From Kaistia sp. 32K (lineage in GTDB: Bacteria > Pseudomonadota > Alphaproteobacteria > Rhizobiales > Kaistiaceae), in contig NZ_AP024269.1 of NCBI RefSeq assembly GCF_016629525.1, forward strand, positions 1,860,001 to 1,924,000: 64,000 bases of DNA, in the 5' to 3' direction. The position numbers were made by a program, and so were the translations under genes. Every line of letters begins with the position of its first letter. Within the stretch, counting starts at the first letter, position 1. The notes below the pieces were generated by a model. It ran no database searches, was not told the origin of the DNA, and saw nothing but the letters and a program-made list of their open reading frames with translations. Positions 62,813 through 64,000 of this stretch are shown here, in pieces.

Positions 62813-62842
62813 CAAATACGAGATTTTGCGTGGACTTGTCAA
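62813..62842 (-). promoter_or_regulatory. Promoter of rhlE
   Basis: Minus strand: TTGACA (62842-62837), an 18-base spacer and TATTTG (62818-62813). The spacer contains the inverted repeat CGCAAAT-ACGAG-ATTTTGCG (62811-62830), a possible regulator site. Confidence 0.5.
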
Positions 62843-62890
62843 ATGTTTCGGCGAAAAGGGCCGATTTCCCTCGCTGTCGCGGCCGGGAGG

Positions 62891-63334
62891 TCAGTTGCTG
62901 GCCGGTCCGAAACGATAGCTGTCGTCGTCGCCGATGAAGAGCTCGTAGCTCTCCCGCGCGCCATCGGCGGCCGGATTGATCATCTCCAGGAAGATGCTGA
63001 GGCCGTCGTCGTCCGCCTCGATGACGAAGTCGCCGATATTCTGCTTCAGCTCGATCAATTCCTTGATGTCGACCGTGCGGGTGACCGTGAACGCGCCGTC
63101 GGCGCCGCTCGCCAGCCATTGCACGAACAGCCGCGCTACCGGCTCGGGGCCGCTGCGCACGACGACGACGCGATAGACCCCTTTGGTGCCGTCCTTTTCC
63201 CAGGTGCCGGCCGTACGGACCTCCTGAACCGAGGTGGCGATGGCGGCCACGCTGTCGGCGATCGGATCGGCGCGCAGGGGAGCGACCGTCGCCACGGTAA
63301 GGATGCAAGCCGTCAAAAGCGCGCGAACGGTCAT
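62891..63334 (-). CDS. Small exported protein of unknown function
   Basis: 147 residues from the ATG at 63334 (MTVRALLTACILTVATV), nine bases after AAGGAGG; a longer frame lacks a site. The signal peptide is cleaved near APLRADPI. The mature part is acidic and beta-rich (VQEVRTAGTWEKDGTKGVYRVVVVRSG, RLFVQWLASGADGAFTVTRTVDIKEL, DDGLSIFLEMINP) with no cysteine and no catalytic motif. A periplasmic location is likely. The family is not recognised. It lies between parE and rhlE on the same strand, each with its own ribosome site. Confidence 0.75.
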   Translation of the reverse strand: MTVRALLTACILTVATVAPLRADPIADSVAAIATSVQEVRTAGTWEKDGTKGVYRVVVVRSGPEPVARLFVQWLASGADGAFTVTRTVDIKELIELKQNIGDFVIEADDDGLSIFLEMINPAADGARESYELFIGDDDSYRFGPASN

Positions 63335-63437
63335 CTCTGAACCTCCTTGAAACGGGATCCGCATCGAGCGGTCCCGGGGACAGGCAAAAGGTCCCTGAAC
63401 GAGTTTGGCGTCGAACCGCGACAATCCCGTGTCGCGT

Positions 63438-64000
63438 TCAGATATCGAGCTCTTTGGCGAAGACGGCGCGCTCCTGGATGAAGCGGAAACGCTCCTCCGG
63501 CTTGTTGCCCATCAGCTGTTCGACGACATCCTGGGTGAGCGAGATATCGCCGTCAACGATGCCGACGCGCAGCAAGGTGCGCTTGCCGGGATCCATCGTC
63601 GTCTCCTTGAGCTGGCCGGGCAGCATCTCGCCGAGGCCCTTGAAGCGGCCGATCTCGACCTTCCCCTTGCCCTTGAACTCGGTCGCCAGCAGGTCTTCCT
63701 TGTGCTGGTCGTCGCGGGCGTAGAGCGTCTTGCCGCCCTGGCTGATGCGATAGAGCGGCGGCACCGCGAGATAGAGGTGGCCCTTGTCGATCAGGGACGG
63801 CATCTCGCGATAGAAGAAGGTGATCAGCAGCGAGGCGATGTGGGCGCCGTCGACGTCGGCGTCGGTCATGATGATGACCTTGTCGTAGCGCAAATCGTCG
63901 TCGCGATAGTGCGTGCGCGCGCCGACGCCCAGCGCCTGCATCAGGTCAGCCAACTGCTGGTTCTGCGCCATCTTCTCGCGGCCGGCATTGGCGACGTTGA
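63438..64000 (-). CDS. parE: DNA topoisomerase IV subunit B, 3' part
   Basis: The C-terminal ~187 residues; the gene enters from the right edge and its 5' part lies outside the window. Visible are NVANAGREKMAQNQQLADLMQALG and the Toprim metal motif KVIIMTDADVDGAHIASLLITFF. The type IIA continuation is FYREMPSLIDKGHLYLAVPPLYRIS, then FKGLGEMLPGQLKETTMDP and the ending FIQERAVFAKELDI. The stretch RISQGGKTLYARDD and the ending fit ParE better than GyrB. With ParC it decatenates replicated chromosomes. No frameshift is seen in the visible part. Confidence 0.9.
   Translation of the reverse strand, partial: NVANAGREKMAQNQQLADLMQALGVGARTHYRDDDLRYDKVIIMTDADVDGAHIASLLITFFYREMPSLIDKGHLYLAVPPLYRISQGGKTLYARDDQHKEDLLATEFKGKGKVEIGRFKGLGEMLPGQLKETTMDPGKRTLLRVGIVDGDISLTQDVVEQLMGNKPEERFRFIQERAVFAKELDI

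Noticed and set aside
61253..63340. Long plus-strand frame opposite rhlE and the small exported protein
   Set aside because: Shadow of the helicase gene, whose motifs are all intact on the minus strand.

Overview
The window looks like chromosomal DNA of a high-GC alphaproteobacterium of the order Hyphomicrobiales (Rhizobiales). The grounds are the Omp25/31-type outer-membrane protein, a suf operon with an Irr-type iron box, a leaderless-looking aromatic attenuator, a phosphate-starvation phospholipase/glycosyltransferase pair, DUF2155 beside aat, and the short GC-rich intergenic palindromes. No genus is claimed. No phage, insertion sequence, CRISPR array, tRNA or rRNA was seen.

Layout. 1-7.7 kb: the end of a large AsmA-like envelope protein, an autotransporter, and metA behind an S-box-like SAM riboswitch. 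7.7-14.9 kb: a palindromic repeat, tyrS, aroG with an attenuation leader peptide (YAWYFSY core), anmK, a secreted alpha/beta-hydrolase-like protein, an outer-membrane beta-barrel and a cytosolic alpha/beta hydrolase. 14.9-22.6 kb: an eight-gene Fe-S assembly operon (cysteine desulfurase, sufB, sufC, sufD, sufS, sufT, a VOC gene, sufA) with an iron-responsive promoter. 22.7-29.0 kb: tenA, a TfoX-N protein, an exported 2H-phosphoesterase-like protein, and a transporter/acyltransferase/acyl-ACP synthetase fusion divergent from a TetR gene across two identical palindromic operators.

29.0-32.9 kb is the most unusual region. It holds a tightly overlapping PqqD-like / lasso-B2-like / HPr-kinase-like operon, a divergent nucleotidyltransferase and a Crp/Fnr regulator. 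These are RiPP leader-recognition, leader-protease and tail-modification functions, but no macrolactam synthetase or exporter is nearby. A leader-like sequence (YERPEPLKRE) lies in the divergent intergenic region.

33-45.5 kb is mainly housekeeping: pgi, a ROK regulator, an aminotransferase, an M48 protease, a DsbA-like protein, aroQ-accB-accC, aat, DUF2155, an EamA transporter and thiD. 45.5-56.8 kb: a TetR regulator and homocysteine S-methyltransferase, a YbdG-like channel, an FAH-family protein, LysE, the PHO-box-preceded plcP/agt-like pair, a PLP dehydratase, an MFS transporter, and a dgcN-dgcA-like D-glutamate pair. 56.9-64 kb: a four-gene Mla-type lipid transport operon, an rhlE-like helicase, a small exported protein and the 3' part of parE.

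All functional names are sequence-based inferences. Starts were chosen from ribosome-binding sites, overlaps and signal peptides, and differ from the longest open frame where stated.
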